A DNA stretch of 64,000 nt from an uncultured Lachnospiraceae bacterium (GTDB lineage Bacteria > Bacillota > Clostridia > Lachnospirales > Lachnospiraceae). The notes under the pieces are model-generated. The model did not search any database and had not been told where the DNA came from. It saw only the letters and a list, made by a program, of their open reading frames with translations. Below are positions 51,450 to 61,026 of this stretch, in pieces. Position numbers and translations under genes: made by a program. How positions within the stretch are numbered: position 1 is the first letter of the stretch; every line of letters begins with the position of its first letter. The stretch spans positions 18,644 through 82,643 of the forward strand of contig ONEJ01000085.1 of NCBI GenBank assembly GCA_900316805.1. Direction: 5' to 3'.

Positions 51450-53027
51450 ATGGCAGTGTATACATTTGCTGCAATATATATTGGAACCTATGATGTGAGT
51501 CTTAAAATTTTCGAGCTGAATGGCCGCAAAAAACTTCATGAAGTTGATTATATTCGTTCCAGACAGGATCTGGGATGGGATGCCTTGGGCATCGGTAGTA
51601 TCGGTTATGAGCAGGTGGAGACTCTTTGCGAGACCCTTGCCCAATTCAAACAGATCATGCAGGGGTACAAGGTGGATGACTATGAGGTTTATGCGGCGGC
51701 TGCCTTAAGAGATGCAGAAAATGAGCTGTTCGTACTGGATCAGATTTATCTGCGCACCGGTTTTCGTGTGAAAGTGGTCAGCAATTCCGAGCATCGCTTC
51801 ATCAGCTACAAATCTGTGGTGGGGCAGGAAAAATTTGAGGAAATGATAAAGACCAGTGCGGCAGTCATCGATGTGGGGGGTGCCAGCCTGCAGATTACGA
51901 TATTCAGGGAGGGAAGTCTAAAGATCACCCAGCATATCGAGGCCGGAATCATGCGGATCCGTAATCTTCTGGCAGACCGGGGACAGTCTCTGAAAATGTA
52001 CGAGACACAGATCGAGGAGTACATGAACAAGAAGCTGGAGGGCTTTCGTGCCATGTACATGACGGAGCCGGTGGATCATGTGATTCTCATCAGCGATTAC
52101 GCCACGGAACTGATCCGTCGGATGGATGAGAAAGAAGCGGGGTGTCAGGTCAAATCGGAAAAGTTTATTAAGTTTATCAATAAGCTTCAGAAAAAGACGC
52201 TGGAGGAGATTACAAGTGAACTGAATCTCTCGGATGACAGGGAACCCCTCATCATTCCGGCGCTGTGTATTTTTAAGACGCTGGTCATGAATGTGAGCCC
52301 CAAGGAAGTCTGGGTTCCGGGGGCCAATATCCTGAATGGTATTGCCTATGATTATGCCCAGAGAAAAAAGCTTCTTAACATCAGCCATGATTTTGACGGG
52401 GATGTCCTGTCGGCAGCCAAGTATCTGTCTTTGCACTACAACAGCTATTCGCCCCACATTGAGGCCCTTTCCAAGCTTTCCATCAAGATTTTCGATGCTA
52501 TGAAGAAGGTGCATGGTCTTGGTAAGCGGCAGAGACTTCTTCTGGAAACCGCCACCATTCTCCATGACTGCGGCAAGTTTGTCAGTTTTTCGGAATCCCC
52601 GGAAAATGCCTATCATATTATTATGTCATCGGAGATTATTGGTCTGACCCATCAGGAACGGGAAATTGTTGCGCTGGTGGTGTTATATAACACGCTGCCG
52701 CTGGATGATTACGAGGAGTTATCTGACCGGCTGGATCATGAGGATTATCTGTGTGTGGCCAAGTTGTCTGCCATTCTTCGGGTTGCCAATGCGTTGGATC
52801 AGAGTCACAGACAGAAGTTCAAAAATATCCGGATTGCCGTGCGGGACCGCCAGCTGGTGTTTACCGTGGAGAATCTTGAGGACATTTCCTTAGAGCAGGC
52901 GCTGTTTGAGGCAAAGACCGCATATTTTGAAAATGTTTACAGTATGAAACCGGTTCTTAAAGAAAAACGGATTTATCAGTATGAAGTGTTAGAAAAAGAG
53001 AGGAAAATCTATGGAACCAAAAATTGA
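51450..53027 (+). CDS. ppx: Exopolyphosphatase/pppGpp phosphohydrolase (Ppx/GppA) with HD domain
   Basis: A 525-residue protein with the actin-like Ppx/GppA fold (about 1-300; the phosphate-binding AVIDVGGASLQITIFREG) and a C-terminal HD-type domain (about 315-500; ILHDCGKFVS carries the His-Asp pair). It releases phosphate from polyphosphate and may act on pppGpp. The gene overlaps ppk by 17 bp, so making and breaking polyphosphate are coupled. GGAGGTGAG precedes the ATG. Confidence 0.9.
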   Translation: MAVYTFAAIYIGTYDVSLKIFELNGRKKLHEVDYIRSRQDLGWDALGIGSIGYEQVETLCETLAQFKQIMQGYKVDDYEVYAAAALRDAENELFVLDQIYLRTGFRVKVVSNSEHRFISYKSVVGQEKFEEMIKTSAAVIDVGGASLQITIFREGSLKITQHIEAGIMRIRNLLADRGQSLKMYETQIEEYMNKKLEGFRAMYMTEPVDHVILISDYATELIRRMDEKEAGCQVKSEKFIKFINKLQKKTLEEITSELNLSDDREPLIIPALCIFKTLVMNVSPKEVWVPGANILNGIAYDYAQRKKLLNISHDFDGDVLSAAKYLSLHYNSYSPHIEALSKLSIKIFDAMKKVHGLGKRQRLLLETATILHDCGKFVSFSESPENAYHIIMSSEIIGLTHQEREIVALVVLYNTLPLDDYEELSDRLDHEDYLCVAKLSAILRVANALDQSHRQKFKNIRIAVRDRQLVFTVENLEDISLEQALFEAKTAYFENVYSMKPVLKEKRIYQYEVLEKERKIYGTKN

Positions 53028-55137
53028 TTTTACGAATCCAGCCTATTATGATAACCGGGAATTAAGCTGGATCAAATTTGACAGTCGTGTGCTTTCGGAA
53101 GCAAGGGATAAAAGCATTCCGCTTCTGGAACGACTGAAATTTGTGAGTATTACCTCCTCCAATCTGGATGAATTTTATATGGTGCGGGTGGCATCTTTAT
53201 TGGATATGGTACATGCAGGCTACAAGAAACGGGACATTGCCGGCATGACCGCAGAGGAACAGCTGACGGCCATCATCCAGTCCGTCAGGGAACTGGTGAG
53301 CACCCAGTACAGTACCTATACGCGTTCCCTGGTTCCACTGCTTAACAAAGAGGGAATTTATATCATGGATGCCCACGAGGAACTGACGGAGGAACAGGGG
53401 GCTTTTGCGGACCGGTATTTTATGGAAAATGTGTATCCGGTGTTAACTCCTATGGCAGTAGATGCTTCCAGACCATTTCCGCTAATCCGCAACAAGACTT
53501 TGAATATTGCAGCTTTGCTTAAGAGTAAGCAGAACAGTGAAGAGACGGTATTTGCCACGGTTCAGGTTCCCGGTGTTCTTCCCCGGCTGGTTCGGATCCC
53601 GGGGAAGGAAAATACCACGGTGTTTATTCTTCTGGAACAGATCATTGAGCGCAACATAGGCAAGCTTTTTTCCAATTACAAAGTGCTGTGCGCCCATCCA
53701 TACCGGATCATGCGAAATGCAGATCTCACCATTGATGAGGATGAAGCTTCTGATCTGTTGAAGGAGATTGAGAACAAATTAAAGATGCGCCAGTGGGGAG
53801 AAGTGATCCGGCTGGAGATTGAGGATAAGGCGGACAAAAAGCTTTTGAAGTTTTTGAAATCGGAATTCAAGGTGGCGGATGAGGATATATTCCGAATTGC
53901 AGGACCTATCGATCTGACTTTTTTGATGAAAATATATGGAATTGAAGGGTATGACAGACTTCGTTATCCTTCCTATACGCCGCAGCCGGTGCCGGGAATT
54001 GAGCCTGGAAGTGATATTTTTGCCGCCATCCGTAAAGGAGATATTTTTTTACATCACCCGTATGAGACTTTCGATCCGGTGGTGGATTTTATCCGTCAGG
54101 CGGCCAAGGATCCGGATGTGTTAGCCATTAAGCAGACTCTGTACCGGGTCAGCGGTAATTCACCTATTATTTCCAGTCTGGCAGAGGCAGCGGAAAACGG
54201 CAAGCAGGTGTCGGTTCTTGTGGAACTTAAGGCCAGATTTGATGAGGAACACAATATTGTCTGGGCAAAGAAACTGGAACAGGCCGGCTGCCATGTCATC
54301 TATGGCCTGGTGGGGCTTAAGACCCATAGTAAAATTGCGCTGGTGGTGAGACGGGAGGAGGACGGAATCCGTCGTTACGTCCATCTGGGAACCGGAAATT
54401 ACAACGATTCCACCGCGAAGCTTTATACGGACTGTGGCATTTTCACCTGCAAGGAATCCATCGGGGAGGATGCTACGGCGGTATTCAATATGCTTTCCGG
54501 TTATTCGGAGCCTATGGCGTGGAATGAGCTGGCGTTGGCGCCTTACTGGCTGCGGGATAAGTTCCTGCATCTTATTGAGCGGGAGAAAAAACATGCAAAG
54601 GCCGGGCGGGAAGCCCGCATTGTGGCAAAGATGAACTCCCTGTGTGATTCGGGAATCATCCGGGCGCTCTACGAGGCTTCTGCGGCAGGGGTGAAAATCG
54701 ATCTCATTGTCCGGGGTATTTGCTGTCTCAAGGTGGGCATTCCGGGCGTCAGCGAGAATATCACGGTGTGCTCCATTGTGGGGAATTTCTTAGAGCACAG
54801 CCGAATTTTCTATTTCCGGAATGATGGAAATACGGAGGTTTACATGGGCAGTGCAGACTGGATGCCCAGAAATCTGGACCGCCGGGTGGAGATCGTCTTC
54901 CCGGTGTTGGAGGAAGAACTGAAGGAAAAGGCTCTTCATATTCTCCGGACGGAGCTGGCAGACAATGTGAAGGCAAGAATTATGCAGCCGGACGGAAATT
55001 ACGAGAAGGCAGACCGGAGAGGAAAAGTGGCGGTGAATTCCCAGGAGCAGTTCTGCCGTGAGGCGGTGGCAGCTGTGGCAAAGGAGGAACAGGGCATCAG
55101 CCAGCGGGTGTTTGTACCGGCAGAGCCGGTAGAGTAA
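53011..55137 (+). CDS. ppk1: Polyphosphate kinase 1
   Basis: A 708-residue enzyme that polymerises ATP gamma-phosphate into polyphosphate. The N domain (YDNRELSWIKFDSRVLSEA), the H domain, and the two catalytic PLD-like domains are complete. The phosphorylated His lies in GLKTHSKIALVVRRE, and the second His region in NFLEHSRIFYF. Downstream in another frame is the tail of an unrelated gene. Confidence 0.95.
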   Translation: MEPKIDFTNPAYYDNRELSWIKFDSRVLSEARDKSIPLLERLKFVSITSSNLDEFYMVRVASLLDMVHAGYKKRDIAGMTAEEQLTAIIQSVRELVSTQYSTYTRSLVPLLNKEGIYIMDAHEELTEEQGAFADRYFMENVYPVLTPMAVDASRPFPLIRNKTLNIAALLKSKQNSEETVFATVQVPGVLPRLVRIPGKENTTVFILLEQIIERNIGKLFSNYKVLCAHPYRIMRNADLTIDEDEASDLLKEIENKLKMRQWGEVIRLEIEDKADKKLLKFLKSEFKVADEDIFRIAGPIDLTFLMKIYGIEGYDRLRYPSYTPQPVPGIEPGSDIFAAIRKGDIFLHHPYETFDPVVDFIRQAAKDPDVLAIKQTLYRVSGNSPIISSLAEAAENGKQVSVLVELKARFDEEHNIVWAKKLEQAGCHVIYGLVGLKTHSKIALVVRREEDGIRRYVHLGTGNYNDSTAKLYTDCGIFTCKESIGEDATAVFNMLSGYSEPMAWNELALAPYWLRDKFLHLIEREKKHAKAGREARIVAKMNSLCDSGIIRALYEASAAGVKIDLIVRGICCLKVGIPGVSENITVCSIVGNFLEHSRIFYFRNDGNTEVYMGSADWMPRNLDRRVEIVFPVLEEELKEKALHILRTELADNVKARIMQPDGNYEKADRRGKVAVNSQEQFCREAVAAVAKEEQGISQRVFVPAEPVE

Positions 55138-55277
55138 AAAGACGGCAACAGAGAGATGATGTGTGCATTTCCATGAGTGCAGGTTCCGATAACGCAGGAT
55201 CGTCCGGTGGTGGTGGAAGTGCATCCTTTGGCGGAGGTGCAGGATTTTCCGGTGGAGGAGGCGGTGGCGTCCGCTGA
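55138..55277 (+). pseudogene. C-terminal remnant of a Gly-rich membrane protein (TPM-domain type)
   Basis: A short frame behind ppk reads RRQQRDDVCISMSAGSDNAG, then a Gly/Ser run ending GGAGFSGGGGGGVR and TGA (55275-55277). Such ends (SFGGGGGFSGGGG type) are typical of TPM-domain (TLP18.3/Psb32) and DUF2207 proteins. There is no start codon with a ribosome site, and the rest of the gene is missing, so this is the tail of a deleted gene. The precise parent family is inferred. Confidence 0.55.
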
Positions 55278-55311
55278 CGTATGAAATGATTTCAGAGAGA
55301 GGAAGAAAAAT

Positions 55312-56421
55312 ATGTACGATTACCTGGTGGTAGGCTCCGGCCTGTACGGAGCGGTTTTTGCCCATGAGGCAAAGGCGAAGGGAAAATCGGTTCTTGTCAT
55401 TGACAAGCGGCCAAATATTGCAGGAAATGTATTTACGGAGAAAATTGAGGGAATTAATGTCCATAAGTATGGCGCCCACATTTTCCATACAAACGACAAA
55501 AAGGTTTGGGATTACATCACAAAATTTGCGGAGTTTAACCGTTTTACCAATTCTCCTGTAGCCAATTACAAGGGCGAATTGTATTCGCTGCCTTTCAATA
55601 TGTACTCCTTCAACAAGATGTGGAATGTGGTGACGCCGGAGGAGGCAAAGGCAAAAATTGATGAGCAGAGAGCGGAGATTACCGGGGAACCCCAAAACTT
55701 AGAGGAACAGGCCATCAGCCTGGTGGGCCGGGATATCTTTGAAAAGCTGGTGAAGGGCTATACCGAGAAACAGTGGGGCAGAGACTGTAAGGAACTGCCG
55801 GCCTTTATCATCAAGCGTCTGCCGGTGAGACTGACCTTTGATAACAATTATTTTAACGCCCTCTATCAGGGAATTCCCGTGGGAGGGTATACCCAAATGG
55901 TACAGAATCTTCTGGAGGGCATCGAGGTGCGTCTGAACACGGATTATTTTTCCCACAAAGAGGAACTGGATGCCATGGCAGAAAAGGTCATCTATACGGG
56001 ACCGATCGATGCCTATTTTGATTATAAGCTGGGAACTCTGGAATACCGTTCCGTGCGCTTTGAGACGGAAGTGCTGGATATGCCGAATTTCCAGGGCAAT
56101 GCAGCGGTCAACTATACGGATCGTGAGACTCCCTGGACCCGGATCATCGAACATAAGTGGTTCGAGTTTGGCAAGGACGAAAAGGGCAATGACCTGCCGA
56201 AGACCGTTATCAGCCGTGAATTCAGTTCGGAGTGGAAGCCGGGGGACGAGCCCTATTATCCGGTAAATGACGAGAAGAATGGCGCCTTGTATCAGGAATA
56301 CAAGAAGCTGGCAGACAAAGAGGCAAAGGTAATCTTTGGCGGAAGACTGGGAGAATACAAGTATTACGACATGGATCAGGTCATTGCCGCAGCATTACAT
56401 ATGTGCAAGAAGGAACTATGA
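55312..56421 (+). CDS. glf: UDP-galactopyranose mutase
   Basis: A 369-residue flavoenzyme that converts UDP-galactopyranose to UDP-galactofuranose for cell surface glycans. The FAD-binding start YDYLVVGSGLYGAVFAHEAK, the NKYGAHIFHTN-type segment (VHKYGAHIFHTNDKKVWDYI), and the KQWGRDCKELPA block are typical. It has no other glycan genes near it in the window. GAGGAAG precedes the ATG. Confidence 0.96.
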   Translation: MYDYLVVGSGLYGAVFAHEAKAKGKSVLVIDKRPNIAGNVFTEKIEGINVHKYGAHIFHTNDKKVWDYITKFAEFNRFTNSPVANYKGELYSLPFNMYSFNKMWNVVTPEEAKAKIDEQRAEITGEPQNLEEQAISLVGRDIFEKLVKGYTEKQWGRDCKELPAFIIKRLPVRLTFDNNYFNALYQGIPVGGYTQMVQNLLEGIEVRLNTDYFSHKEELDAMAEKVIYTGPIDAYFDYKLGTLEYRSVRFETEVLDMPNFQGNAAVNYTDRETPWTRIIEHKWFEFGKDEKGNDLPKTVISREFSSEWKPGDEPYYPVNDEKNGALYQEYKKLADKEAKVIFGGRLGEYKYYDMDQVIAAALHMCKKEL

Positions 56422-56528
56422 CAGCACTTATTAGACCGATTTTATGGTAATAGAAATTTTTTCATGAACAGAAATATTTTTCTGAAAAAGGGTTCTGGAA
56501 AAAATTATGGAAAAATTTAAAATTTGTA

Positions 56529-56557
56529 TTGACATAAGCTTAGGCTTGTCATATTAT
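56529..56557 (+). promoter_or_regulatory. Sigma-A promoter of rpsT
   Basis: A perfect TTGACA (56529-56534) and TATTAT (56552-56557) are 17 bp apart, in an AT-rich stretch. Confidence 0.75.
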
Positions 56558-56642
56558 AAACTAGTGTGTTTGCGATGAGGCGTCCGTGTCTGTTTCATTG
56601 CAGAATAAGAATAAACTTTAACAGGATATGGAGGTGTACAGA

Positions 56643-56906
56643 TTGGCTAACATTAAATCTGCTAAGAAGAGAATTTTAGTTACAGCGACAAAGACTGCTA
56701 GAAATAAAGCAATCCGTTCTGAGGTTAAGACTTCTATCAAGAAGGTAGAGGCTGCCGTTGCTGCAAAGGATAAGGCTGCTGCAGAAGCTGCTCTTAAGAA
56801 TGCAACATCCGTAATCGAGGGTGCATGCTCTAAGGGTGTTTACCACAAGAACAATGCAGCTCGCAAGGTTTCCCGTTTAGCAAAATTAGTTAACGGAGTT
56901 GCTTAG
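56643..56906 (+). CDS. rpsT: 30S ribosomal protein S20
   Basis: An 87-residue, lysine- and alanine-rich protein (LANIKSAKKRILVTATKTAR, then KKVEAAVAAKDKAAAEAAL). The TTG start at 56643 is chosen because GGAGGTG lies 6 bp upstream and the length fits; an earlier in-frame start would lie in the ribosome site. E. coli rpsT also starts with UUG, where it matters for feedback control. The gene has its own promoter and terminator. Confidence 0.95.
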   Translation: MANIKSAKKRILVTATKTARNKAIRSEVKTSIKKVEAAVAAKDKAAAEAALKNATSVIEGACSKGVYHKNNAARKVSRLAKLVNGVA

Positions 56907-56932
56907 TTTTTATATCTGATATAGGATACACG

Positions 56933-56968
56933 TACCGTCGGCACCGTCATGCCGGCGGTAATTTTTTT
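56933..56968 (+). terminator. Intrinsic terminator after rpsT
   Basis: TACCGTCGGC (56933-56942) pairs with GCCGGCGGTA (56951-56960) with one wobble, followed by seven T residues at 56962-56968. Confidence 0.9.
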
Positions 56969-57298
56969 ACCTACAACCTACCAATCCAAAGAGCCGCCTG
57001 AAAGTAAAAAATTGGCAGACTTTTCCGCCCACTGCTTTGTTTGAGTATAATGATATCTGTGGCATTTCTGTCCAAGGATAGAGAATTCTGATATTTTGGG
57101 CAGAAAAAATGTGAAAAACTGGACGATTTGTCTGCCAACGATAATGAATGAAGGTGTTTTGGGCACAGAAAAATAGGAATTTAAACATCTTCAATCAATA
57201 TCGAAGATATTTCATATTTTATACACAAATCCAACATATGATTCTGTAAACTATTTCGCAACAAAAAACGAAAACATAGGATATGACATATACCCTTT
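56969..57298. other. AT-rich 330-bp gap without a convincing gene
   Basis: Between the rpsT terminator and the gpr promoter there is no gene I can support. Two short frames on the minus strand have no ribosome site and no family similarity I know. The stretch holds a 9-bp inverted repeat, TTGGCAGAC (57012-57020) with GTCTGCCAA (57130-57138), and two similar TTTTGGGCA(CA)GAAAAA strings. It might be a decayed small element. Confidence 0.5.
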
Positions 57299-57328
57299 GG
57301 AATAATAAAGAAAATGCGTGACAAAATA
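57299..57328 (+). promoter_or_regulatory. Candidate forespore (sigma-G/sigma-F-type) promoter of gpr
   Basis: GGAATA (57299-57304) and CAAAATA (57322-57328) are 17 bp apart and match the sigma-G pattern TGAATA-N17-CATACTA at 5 of 6 and 5 of 7 positions. gpr is transcribed by forespore sigma factors in Bacillus. No good sigma-A promoter was seen here. Confidence 0.4.
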
Positions 57329-57365
57329 ACTGCATGAACTTTTGGATTATGAGGAGGAAGGTATC

Positions 57366-58346
57366 ATGCAGGAGGAAAGTTACCCGATCCGCACGGATCT
57401 GGCACTGGAGTCACAGGAACGGCTGAAAAAGGACAGGGGAACCGTTAGCGGGGTTGTTTTTCTGGAGGAGCCGAAGGAGAACGGAATCGTGGTGAGCACC
57501 GTGAAAATTGAGACGGAGAATGCGGCCCACGCCATGGGAAGACCCAGGGGAAATTACGTGACCATCGAAGCACCGGAGATGATTGAGGAGGATGCTGGCT
57601 ATCACCGGGAAATATCCCTGGAGCTGGCGAAAATTCTGCGGAAAATGCTGCCCTTTGAACAGGTGGAAACGGATCTGAAAAAAGGGCTTCAGATTTCCGT
57701 ACTGGTGGTGGGCCTTGGAAACCGGGAGGTGACACCGGATGCCTTGGGTCCCCGGGTGGTGGACCAGCTGTTTATCACCAGGCATATTATGAATGAGTAC
57801 GGGAAGTATGCCTTCGAGGACGAGGAGGTCAGCAGGATCAGTGGTATTGTTCCGGGGGTGATGGCCCAGACCGGTATGGAATGTGTGGAGATTTTACGGG
57901 GTGTGGTAAAGGAGACACAGCCGGAGCTGGTGATTACGGTGGATGCCCTTGCGGCCCGCAGTGTGAAGAGGCTGGGACGAACCATCCAGCTTACGGATAC
58001 GGGGATTACGCCGGGAAGCGGCATCGGAAACCATCGTAATGCCATCAACCGGGAGAGCATCGGAGTGCCGGTAATTTCTTTGGGTGTTCCTACGGTTGTG
58101 GATGCGGCTACTATTGTGGCGGATGCCATGACAGAACTGATCACGGCCATGTCCCTCACAGATCTGCAGAAGCTGGATGAAAAGCAGAGAAGAGATCTGG
58201 CAAGGCAGCTTCTTTCCCCGCAGCTTAATGGACTTTTTGTTACACCGAAAAATATTGATGATTCTATCAGACAGCTGGGCTATCTGATCTCAGAGGCATT
58301 GAACGTTGCACTTTTGGGGAATAAGGAGGAAAGTGGCGTCATATAA
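57366..58346 (+). CDS. gpr: GPR spore endopeptidase
   Basis: A 326-residue aspartic-type protease that degrades small acid-soluble spore proteins at germination. The pro-segment motif PIRTDLALES near the N-terminus, where the zymogen is activated, is clear. Family blocks VVGLGNREVTPDALGPRVVD and TVDALAARSVKRLGRTIQL carry the catalytic Asp residues. The ATG at 57366 has GAGGAGGA upstream; an in-frame TTG (57342) lacks one. It forms a gpr-spoIIP pair with a one-base overlap. Confidence 0.95.
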   Translation: MQEESYPIRTDLALESQERLKKDRGTVSGVVFLEEPKENGIVVSTVKIETENAAHAMGRPRGNYVTIEAPEMIEEDAGYHREISLELAKILRKMLPFEQVETDLKKGLQISVLVVGLGNREVTPDALGPRVVDQLFITRHIMNEYGKYAFEDEEVSRISGIVPGVMAQTGMECVEILRGVVKETQPELVITVDALAARSVKRLGRTIQLTDTGITPGSGIGNHRNAINRESIGVPVISLGVPTVVDAATIVADAMTELITAMSLTDLQKLDEKQRRDLARQLLSPQLNGLFVTPKNIDDSIRQLGYLISEALNVALLGNKEESGVI

Positions 58347-59668
58347 TGCTTCGAGGTGGTGATGGCTTGAGGAGACGCAGATTTTTTTTCGGAATCGTGA
58401 CAGGGATGGTGTTGTCTGCAGTTTTTTTTACCTGTTGCCGGACAGCGGGCAGGGAGGAAGAAGTACCTTCGCAGAATTTTGTAGAACAGGATGAACGTAA
58501 TGGGGAGACCGAGCAGAAGAAGAATGGATGGCTGAATCAGGTGCTCGGCAGCCTTTCCCTTAAATTTTACAATGGCATACTGAATCAGTATGTTCCGGGA
58601 CTTCTGTCAGATCAGGGCGAGGGAACACCGAAGCTGTATCATGATCTGACGGCAGCTATGTATCCGGCTATTGCCTGTAAAGAGGAGCAGCTTTGGTACG
58701 ATTCCAGAGGGGAGGAGCCGGATGACTGCGAGACCCTTGCGGCAGAGGAGAACCGGGAGGCGAAAGCGATTCTGGCGGAGAATCAGAAGGCGGCCGGAGC
58801 GCTTCCTGCCCCAAGCCGGGAAAATTCGGCAACGGAAGGAACACTACCGGAGACCGAAAAGGAAACGGGCACAGACACCGCATCCAAAACTAAAAATAAG
58901 AAAAGTGTCACCATCAATCGCAAAAAGCTGGAGGATTTTGACTATCTGCGCCAGACCTTTTATCAGGTGGATAATACCACGACCATCGGCAGTGACCAGC
59001 TGAATGTGAAAAAACTGCTGGATCCGGATATGACCATTGATATGGATGTGGATGGCCCGCAGATTCTGATCTATCACACCCATTCCCAGGAGGGATACAA
59101 GGATTCCAAGGAGAAAGACCCGAAGACCTCTGTGGTGGGAGTGGGGGATTACCTGACAGAATTGTTGGAAAAGAAGGGATTCACGGTGCTTCATCACAAG
59201 GGAGAATATGATGTGGGTGATCGTGACCACGCCTATTCCAACGCGGCACCGGCCATTGAGAAAATACTGAAAAAGAATCCATCGATTCAGGTGGTTATTG
59301 ATCTTCACCGGGACGGAGTCAAAGAAAGTACACACCTTGTCACGGAACAAAATGGAAAAAAGATGGCAAAGATCATGTTTTTTAACGGGCTTTCCAGAAC
59401 CACGGCTACGGGGGATATCCCTTATCTGAAAAATCCCTACATAGCAGATAACCTTGCTTTTTCCTTTCAAATGCAGCTGGCGGCGGCAGAATATTATCCG
59501 GATCTCACAAGAAAGATTTATCTGAAGGGGTATCGTTTTAATATGCATTTTTGTCCAAAATCCATGCTGGTGGAGGTGGGAGCCCAGACCAATACCTTTC
59601 AGGAGGCAAAAAACTCTATGGAGCCTCTGGCAGACCTTCTGGAAAAGGTGTTAAAACCGGAGGAATAA
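58346..59668 (+). CDS. spoIIP: Stage II sporulation protein SpoIIP
   Basis: A 440-residue membrane-anchored peptidoglycan hydrolase that works with SpoIID and SpoIIM during engulfment. The N-terminus has a membrane helix (about 11-32), then a long variable linker; the catalytic domain (about 220-440) has PQILIYHTHSQEGY, VVIDLHRDGV and SMLVEVGAQTNTFQEA. The ATG at 58346 overlaps the gpr stop. A TTG at 58367 has a better spaced GAGGTGG and could be the true start. Confidence 0.93.
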   Translation: MLRGGDGLRRRRFFFGIVTGMVLSAVFFTCCRTAGREEEVPSQNFVEQDERNGETEQKKNGWLNQVLGSLSLKFYNGILNQYVPGLLSDQGEGTPKLYHDLTAAMYPAIACKEEQLWYDSRGEEPDDCETLAAEENREAKAILAENQKAAGALPAPSRENSATEGTLPETEKETGTDTASKTKNKKSVTINRKKLEDFDYLRQTFYQVDNTTTIGSDQLNVKKLLDPDMTIDMDVDGPQILIYHTHSQEGYKDSKEKDPKTSVVGVGDYLTELLEKKGFTVLHHKGEYDVGDRDHAYSNAAPAIEKILKKNPSIQVVIDLHRDGVKESTHLVTEQNGKKMAKIMFFNGLSRTTATGDIPYLKNPYIADNLAFSFQMQLAAAEYYPDLTRKIYLKGYRFNMHFCPKSMLVEVGAQTNTFQEAKNSMEPLADLLEKVLKPEE

Positions 59669-59680
59669 GGCGTATTTATC

Positions 59681-59710
59681 TTCTCAAAAATCCTTTTTCT
59701 GTGTTATACT
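59681..59710 (+). promoter_or_regulatory. Weak candidate promoter of udp
   Basis: TTCTCA (59681-59686) and TATACT (59705-59710) are 18 bp apart. The -10 box is good, the -35 box weak. Confidence 0.3.
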
Positions 59711-59763
59711 ATGCTTATACAATGTGACCGAAAGAATGATTTTTTATTGGGAGGGGGATTTTT

Positions 59764-60543
59764 ATGGTGGACTATACAGAAGGATCGGGGAAGCAGTATC
59801 ACACCGGTGTGGGGCCGGAGGATATCGGCAAATATGTGATCCTGCCGGGGGATCCGAAGCGGTGTCAGAAGATTGCAGCGTATTTTGAAGATCCGAAGCT
59901 GGTAGCGGACAGCCGGGAATTTACGACTTATACAGGAACACTGGAGGGGGAGAAGGTCAGCGTAACCTCCACGGGAATCGGAGGCCCTTCAGCGGCCATT
60001 GCTCTGGAGGAACTGTCCAAATGCAAAGCCCACACCTTTATCCGGGTGGGAACCTGTGGCGGCATGCAGGAAAATGTCCTGGGCGGTGATCTGGTGATTG
60101 CCACCGGTGCCGTCCGCATGGAGGGAACCAGCCGGGAATATGCACCGGTGGAATATCCGGCAGTGCCTGACTTTACGGTGACTTCTGCGCTGGTGCATGC
60201 GGCAGAGAAAGGACAGAAGCCCTATCACGTGGGCGTGGTTCAGTGCAAGGATTCTTTTTTCGGGCAGCACGAGCCGGAGGTTATGCCGGTTTCCTATGAA
60301 CTGGAGCAGAAGTGGCAGGCATGGCTTCGGATGGGATGCCTTGCCTCGGAGATGGAGTCGGCGGCATTGTTTACTGCGGGCAGCTTTCTCAGGGTTCGGG
60401 TGGGCTCCTGCTTTCTGGTGGTTGCCAATCAGGAGCGGGCCCAAAAAGGTCTGTCCAACAAACAGGTGCATGATACGTCAGCAGCCATTGAGAATGCCAT
60501 CGAGGCCCTTAGGATATTGATCCGGGAGGATAAGCATGAATAG
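59764..60543 (+). CDS. udp: Uridine phosphorylase
   Basis: A 259-residue NP-1 family enzyme that splits uridine to uracil and ribose 1-phosphate. The phosphate-binding start [20 protein letters not shown], the [11 protein letters not shown] block and the substrate motif [15 protein letters not shown] are typical. It opens a nucleoside salvage group with cdd, deoC and deoB. GGGAGGGGG lies before the ATG. Confidence 0.94.
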   Translation: MVDYTEGSGKQYHTGVGPEDIGKYVILPGDPKRCQKIAAYFEDPKLVADSREFTTYTGTLEGEKVSVTSTGIGGPSAAIALEELSKCKAHTFIRVGTCGGMQENVLGGDLVIATGAVRMEGTSREYAPVEYPAVPDFTVTSALVHAAEKGQKPYHVGVVQCKDSFFGQHEPEVMPVSYELEQKWQAWLRMGCLASEMESAALFTAGSFLRVRVGSCFLVVANQERAQKGLSNKQVHDTSAAIENAIEALRILIREDKHE

Positions 60544-60970
60544 ACTTACAGAGGAAGGATTGGTGTTACTGGCCTTTGAGGCGAGGAAAAAGGCATATGC
60601 CCCCTATTCTCATTTTCAGGTAGGGGCAGCACTATTGGCGGCAGATGGACAGGTATTTCAGGGTTGTAATATCGAAAATGCAGCTTACACCCCCAGCAAC
60701 TGTGCAGAGCGGACAGCTTTTTTTAATGCGGTCAGCGAAGGGGTGCGGGATTTTACGGCCATTGCCATTGTGGGAGGAAAGAAAGGGCAGGGGGAATTGT
60801 CCTGCTGCCCGCCCTGCGGCGTGTGCCGGCAGGTGATGATGGAGTTTTGCCGGCCGGACAGTTTTCGGATCATTCTGGCAAAATCCAGGACGGAGTACAA
60901 ATCCTATACACTGGATGAACTGCTCCCTATGGGATTTGGCCCGGAGAATCTGCAAAAGAGTCCTGAATAA
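60536..60970 (+). CDS. cdd: Cytidine deaminase
   Basis: A 144-residue zinc enzyme that turns cytidine into uridine, the substrate of the preceding gene product. The catalytic [10 protein letters not shown] and PPCGVCRQ motifs give the zinc ligands and the proton-shuttling Glu. It overlaps udp by 8 bp, showing translational coupling. The restriction-modification genes that follow split it from deoC. Confidence 0.96.
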   Translation: MNRLTEEGLVLLAFEARKKAYAPYSHFQVGAALLAADGQVFQGCNIENAAYTPSNCAERTAFFNAVSEGVRDFTAIAIVGGKKGQGELSCCPPCGVCRQVMMEFCRPDSFRIILAKSRTEYKSYTLDELLPMGFGPENLQKSPE

Positions 60971-61026
60971 AGGACAACAAAATAGGCAGAATACAAATGA
61001 ATATATCATGAAATAAGAGGTAAGTT

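Noticed and set aside
56967-57194. Minus-strand frame of 75 codons behind rpsT
   Set aside because: It overlaps the rpsT terminator region, has no ribosome site or promoter, and its composition is that of AT-rich non-coding DNA.
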